Source of the DNA: JABFXC01 sp045804265
GTDB lineage: Bacteria; Gemmatimonadota; Gemmatimonadetes; Gemmatimonadales; Gemmatimonadaceae
Length of the DNA stretch: 64,000 nucleotides
NCBI GenBank assembly: GCA_045804265.1
Contig: JBJMNK010000113.1
Span: 1-64,000, forward strand
Reading direction: 5' to 3'
The position numbers and the translations under genes are program-made. A model generated the notes under the pieces. The model did no database searches. It saw only the letters and a program-made list of their open reading frames with translations, and was not told where the DNA came from. Below are positions 61,012 through 64,000 of this stretch, piece after piece. Each line of letters opens with the position of its first letter. Within the stretch, counting starts at the first letter, position 1.

Positions 61012-62007
61012 ATGCTTTACCTGCTGCGTCACGATCGGCTGTCGAAGGCTGCGCGTTCGGGCGCGGCCACATCACTGGTCTTTGCGCTCGCCGCGCTCGC
61101 CGCGTGCGAGCGGACCAGTCGCACGGCCGGCACAGACTCCGCCATCGTGACCCCTCCGCCGGCCACCGACAGCGCGGCCACAGCGATGAACGTGGGGTGG
61201 AACGCGGACGCGGGCACTGTCCTTCTCGTCGCCGGTGACGTCCCCGGGCTCGGCGAAGTGATCTTCCCCGAAGTTACCGACAGCACCTTCGGCGATTCGG
61301 CGCTGATGGACCTCGCGCCAGTGCGTGGTGCACACGTTACCCTGTACTCGCGGAGCGGAGAGGTCGGCAACGCGACGATCGTCGGTGAGGACACGACCGC
61401 GCAGGCGGACAGCAGCGACGACGCATGCGAGGACTGGCCGATCGTGCGGCTGCGGAACGAATCGCGAAGTCCGACTGCCGCGTGGACTGTGGGCCTCATC
61501 GCCGGACGCGCGCGCAGCATTCCGCTCGACTCGATCGATCATCTGCCACGCGCTGACTCTGTTCGCCTGGCCGGCGAAGTACTGCAGCTGACCGCGGGAC
61601 TGCCAGACGACACGGCCAGCGCGTTCCGCGGACTCCCGTTCTACGTCCGCACCGTCAGGCGCTTCCAGCCCGTTCCTGGAGTTCAGGCGCTGATCGCTGA
61701 CATGTCGCGCCGGATCAACCAGGAAGCCGACCCGCGCGAAGAGCAGCTCCTCCTCGTCGCCGAGCGTGATAGCGGAAAGACGACCGGGCGATGGCGTGTC
61801 GGATTCAGCGAACGGGCATCCGGGCATGAGGGGACGGTCGAGACGCATGACATCCTCGCGGCGCTGGCTGTCGGCGCAGCCCGCCGCCCGACGCTGGTGT
61901 TCGCGCGATATATCGGCGACGGCGTCGCCTACGCGCTTCTCGAGCGGAACGGTGCGGGGCGGTGGGAGTTGCGCTGGGTCAGTGCCGCCAGCGGCTGCGC
62001 GCAATAG
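61012..62007 (+). CDS. Hypothetical lipoprotein
   Basis: A 331-residue exported protein with a lipoprotein signal (SLVFALAALAAC, Cys at about residue 33). It is then Asp/Thr-rich, followed by a globular part without recognised motifs; WPIVRLRNESRSPTAAWTVGLIAG and FYVRTVRRFQPVPGVQALIADMSRRI are the best-ordered stretches. Preceded by a 139-base gap with no evident gene. Function unknown. Confidence 0.78.
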   Translation: MLYLLRHDRLSKAARSGAATSLVFALAALAACERTSRTAGTDSAIVTPPPATDSAATAMNVGWNADAGTVLLVAGDVPGLGEVIFPEVTDSTFGDSALMDLAPVRGAHVTLYSRSGEVGNATIVGEDTTAQADSSDDACEDWPIVRLRNESRSPTAAWTVGLIAGRARSIPLDSIDHLPRADSVRLAGEVLQLTAGLPDDTASAFRGLPFYVRTVRRFQPVPGVQALIADMSRRINQEADPREEQLLLVAERDSGKTTGRWRVGFSERASGHEGTVETHDILAALAVGAARRPTLVFARYIGDGVAYALLERNGAGRWELRWVSAASGCAQ

Positions 62008-62056
62008 CGCTTTTGGTTCATCGGGCCGGCGCCCCAACCTTACCGCGGCTGGATCA

Positions 62057-62968
62057 TCAATCGGCGTCGGCCTGACCGAGTGCGGCGGGCGCCGCGCCGC
62101 GCGCTCGCGTCGTCGCCAGCGCGACCAGCGTCGCGACATATGGCAACGCGAGGAAAGTCTGGTAAGGCAGCGTCCAGCCACGCGCCTGGAAGAGATACTG
62201 CAACGCACTGGCCGCACCGAAGGCGAGTGCCGCGAGGAGCACGCCGCCGGCACGCCACCGCCCGAGCGCGACGATCGCGATCGCGATGAAGCCGCGCCCC
62301 GCCGACATCCCCTCGGCGAAGGTCCCCGATTGCACGAGGACGAGCGCGGCGCCGGCCGCGCCGCCTAACGCTCCGGCGAACAGCGCCGCCCCGCTGCGAA
62401 TCCTCGTCGTCGCGACGCCGGCCGCGCGGGCGGCCGACGGGCGCTCGCCGCACGCACGCAGCGCGAGCCCGAGCTGCGTCCGCGAAAGCCCCCACCAGAC
62501 CACCGCGATCGCGATAATCGCGGCATAGGTGAACGAGCTCTGGTCGAACAACGCATCACCGATCAGCGGGATGGCCGACACGATCGGGATGGCGACTGCG
62601 TGCACGACGGGAATACGAAGCCCGGCTCCCTCGGGGCCGAACAGAACGTGGTAGAGCGCGGCCGTCGCACCGGTTGCGACGAGGGTGATCGCAGTGCCGG
62701 TAACGATCTGCTCCGTGCGCCAATGCACGACGAAGAGCGCGAACAGCGCGGCCGTGAGCGCGCCGGCGATGAGCGCCAGCACCACCGCCGCGCCGCTTCC
62801 CCACGCCCATCCCCCAGCAGCGGCCGCCAGCGCGCCGGCAAGGATGCTCCCTTCGATGCCGACATATATGATCCCTGCCCGTTCGATCACCAGCTCACCC
62901 GTGGCCGCGAGCAGGAGCGGCGTCGCCGTGCGGACAGCCGCCGAGAGGAATTCACTGTTGATGCTCAC
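62057..62968 (-). CDS. ABC transporter permease, nucleoside/BMP type (second permease)
   Basis: A 303-residue BPD_transp_2 permease with about eight helices. ATPLLLAATGELVIERAGIIYVGIEGSILAGALAA is typical of the smaller permease of NupABC/BmpA-type importers, and LALRACGERPSAARAAGVATTRIR is the coupling segment. ATGA overlap with the larger permease gene. The ATPase and binding lipoprotein would lie to the right of the window. Confidence 0.9.
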   Translation of the reverse strand: MSINSEFLSAAVRTATPLLLAATGELVIERAGIIYVGIEGSILAGALAAAAGGWAWGSGAAVVLALIAGALTAALFALFVVHWRTEQIVTGTAITLVATGATAALYHVLFGPEGAGLRIPVVHAVAIPIVSAIPLIGDALFDQSSFTYAAIIAIAVVWWGLSRTQLGLALRACGERPSAARAAGVATTRIRSGAALFAGALGGAAGAALVLVQSGTFAEGMSAGRGFIAIAIVALGRWRAGGVLLAALAFGAASALQYLFQARGWTLPYQTFLALPYVATLVALATTRARGAAPAALGQADAD

Positions 62969-64000
62969 GCGCGGCTTCCGTCGCTCGACGCCCAGATGTC
63001 ATAACGGCGCGTCAGGAGCGGAAGGAGCAACACGAGGAGTACCAGGCTTCCCTCGACCACCGTGACGAAGGCTGATGGGACGCCGGCATCGCGCTGCATC
63101 GCGGTCGCTCCTGCCTCGAGCGCGCCGAACAGCAGTGCACTCGGCGCGACCAGCATCGGGTCGAGCCGCGCCAGCAACGCGACGGCGATCGCGGTGTAAC
63201 CGTAGCCCGGCGACAGCCCCTCGTAGAGCGCGAACGTCACGCCGGTCACCTCGATTCCTCCGGCGAGCCCGGCCAGCGCGCCACTGGCGAGGAAGACCTG
63301 CAACGCGACGCGCGGGACGTCGATCATTCCGGCGCTGGCGGCGGCCCGCGGGTTCGCGCCGATCGCGCGAACGCGAAAGCCCCAGGCGCTTCGCCGGATG
63401 ACGACGCCTAACGCGACGGCCGCGAGCAGGGCGAGACCGACGCCGAGGTGGAGGCGCGTGCCGGCGACGCGCGGCAACCGTGCAGCGGCGTCGATCGTCG
63501 AGCTCTGTGGGTAGGCATGCGTCGGCTCCTGCAGCGGCCCGCGCACCAGATATCCGACGAGGTTCAGGGCGATGAAGTTCAGCATGATCGTGCTGATCAC
63601 CTCGAGCACTCCGCGCCGGCGGAGCAACGCTGCCGGCAGCGCCCATGCCGCGCCCGCGACGAGCGCGAGCGACAGCGCCACCATCAGGCGCAGGGCGCCG
63701 GGGAGCGGCAACGCCGCGCCCGCGATCGCCGCCGTCGCCCCGGCGAGCAACTGCCCCTCGGCGCCGATGTTCCAGACACCGGCGCGGAACGCGATCGCCA
63801 CCGCGAGTCCGGCGAGAAGGAGCGGCGTTGCACGAACGAGCGTGGCGGAGAAGAACGCGTACGAGGAGCCGAATGACCCGCGCCAGAGCGCGGCCAGCGC
63901 TGCTGCGACGTCGTAGCCGCCAAGCGCGAGCAGCGCCGAGAGCAGCACGAGCGACGCCGCGGCGATCGCCGCGATCGCCGCGATCGCCGCGAGCGGCGCG
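62965..64000 (-). CDS. ABC transporter permease, nucleoside/BMP type (first permease, partial)
   Basis: At least 345 residues, open to the right edge. ATPLLLAGLAVAIAFRAGVWNIGAEGQLLAGA is the hallmark of the larger permease of nucleoside/BMP ABC importers; GVLEVISTIMLNFIALNLVGYLVRGPL and FRVRAIGANPRAAASAGMIDVPR follow. A GTG at 63948 could be read as a start, but the codons beyond it continue a hydrophobic first helix (LAAIAAIAAIAAASLVLLSALLAL), so the gene most likely extends outside the window. Confidence 0.88.
   Translation of the reverse strand, partial: APLAAIAAIAAIAAASLVLLSALLALGGYDVAAALAALWRGSFGSSYAFFSATLVRATPLLLAGLAVAIAFRAGVWNIGAEGQLLAGATAAIAGAALPLPGALRLMVALSLALVAGAAWALPAALLRRRGVLEVISTIMLNFIALNLVGYLVRGPLQEPTHAYPQSSTIDAAARLPRVAGTRLHLGVGLALLAAVALGVVIRRSAWGFRVRAIGANPRAAASAGMIDVPRVALQVFLASGALAGLAGGIEVTGVTFALYEGLSPGYGYTAIAVALLARLDPMLVAPSALLFGALEAGATAMQRDAGVPSAFVTVVEGSLVLLVLLLPLLTRRYDIWASSDGSRA

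Overview
The window looks like a high-GC chromosome segment carrying the replication-origin region of a soil-type bacterium, most likely a member of Gemmatimonadota. That assignment is an inference from the GWxTD-domain protein, PknB-type kinase, UMF1-type transporter, DUF4177/DUF2225 genes and overall gene style; no rRNA is present to settle it. The anchor is the classical rpmH-dnaA-dnaN neighbourhood at 37.9-41.1 kb. Genes to its left are mostly on the minus strand, as expected for co-orientation with a replication fork moving left; genes to its right are mixed.

Layout. (1) 1-3618: part of an integron gene-cassette array. Seven attC-like sites, nearly identical in their conserved arms, separate small ORFs whose stop codons often lie inside the next attC. 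No integrase gene is in the window; it could lie to the left or be absent. (2) 3.7-7.1 kb: an accessory stretch with an ECF sigma factor, an unknown protein, a Cas4-like PD-(D/E)XK nuclease split over two adjacent membrane-anchored ORFs, tRNA-Phe and a CHRD/SOD-like lipoprotein. (3) 7.1-12.9 kb: QueF, an S41 protease with a TPR protein, a candidate small RNA, a rhomboid protease and D-Ala-D-Ala ligase. (4) 13.0-20.6 kb: a tightly packed minus-strand operon (holA, SPOR protein, mutS, chorismate mutase, prephenate dehydratase, TonB-like lipoprotein, cystathionine beta-synthase) held together largely by 4-base GTGA/ATGA overlaps. (5) 20.7-33 kb: an ECF sigma/anti-sigma pair, NUDIX hydrolase, an active/inactive M16 peptidase pair with a divergent TetR regulator, a sulfocyanin-like cupredoxin, a beta-CASP nuclease and upp. 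(6) 33.1-41.8 kb: mnmE, a metallo-beta-lactamase-fold protein, yidC, yidD, rnpA, rpmH, the oriC candidates, dnaA, dnaN. (7) 41.8-51.5 kb: a signalling-rich block: RNase P RNA, a pseudokinase diverging from a pseudo-receiver/AraC regulator, a chemoreceptor, a degenerate and an intact histidine kinase, pyrE and an active Ser/Thr kinase. (8) 51.6-64 kb: GWxTD protein, polyprenol-kinase-like protein, cold-shock protein, DNA polymerase I, a type IV pilin, an acyltransferase, an MFS transporter and two ABC permeases of the nucleoside/BMP type running off the right edge.

Two observations stand out. The first is the split, membrane-spanning Cas4-like protein, whose predicted Fe-S cluster would need one cysteine from one polypeptide and three from the other. 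The second is the octamer CGTTAGGC / GCCTAACG, identical to the attC core. It occurs roughly forty times outside the cassette array, inside coding sequence in several frames and at gene ends on both strands, far above what base composition predicts. All calls were made by reading the sequence; no database search was run.
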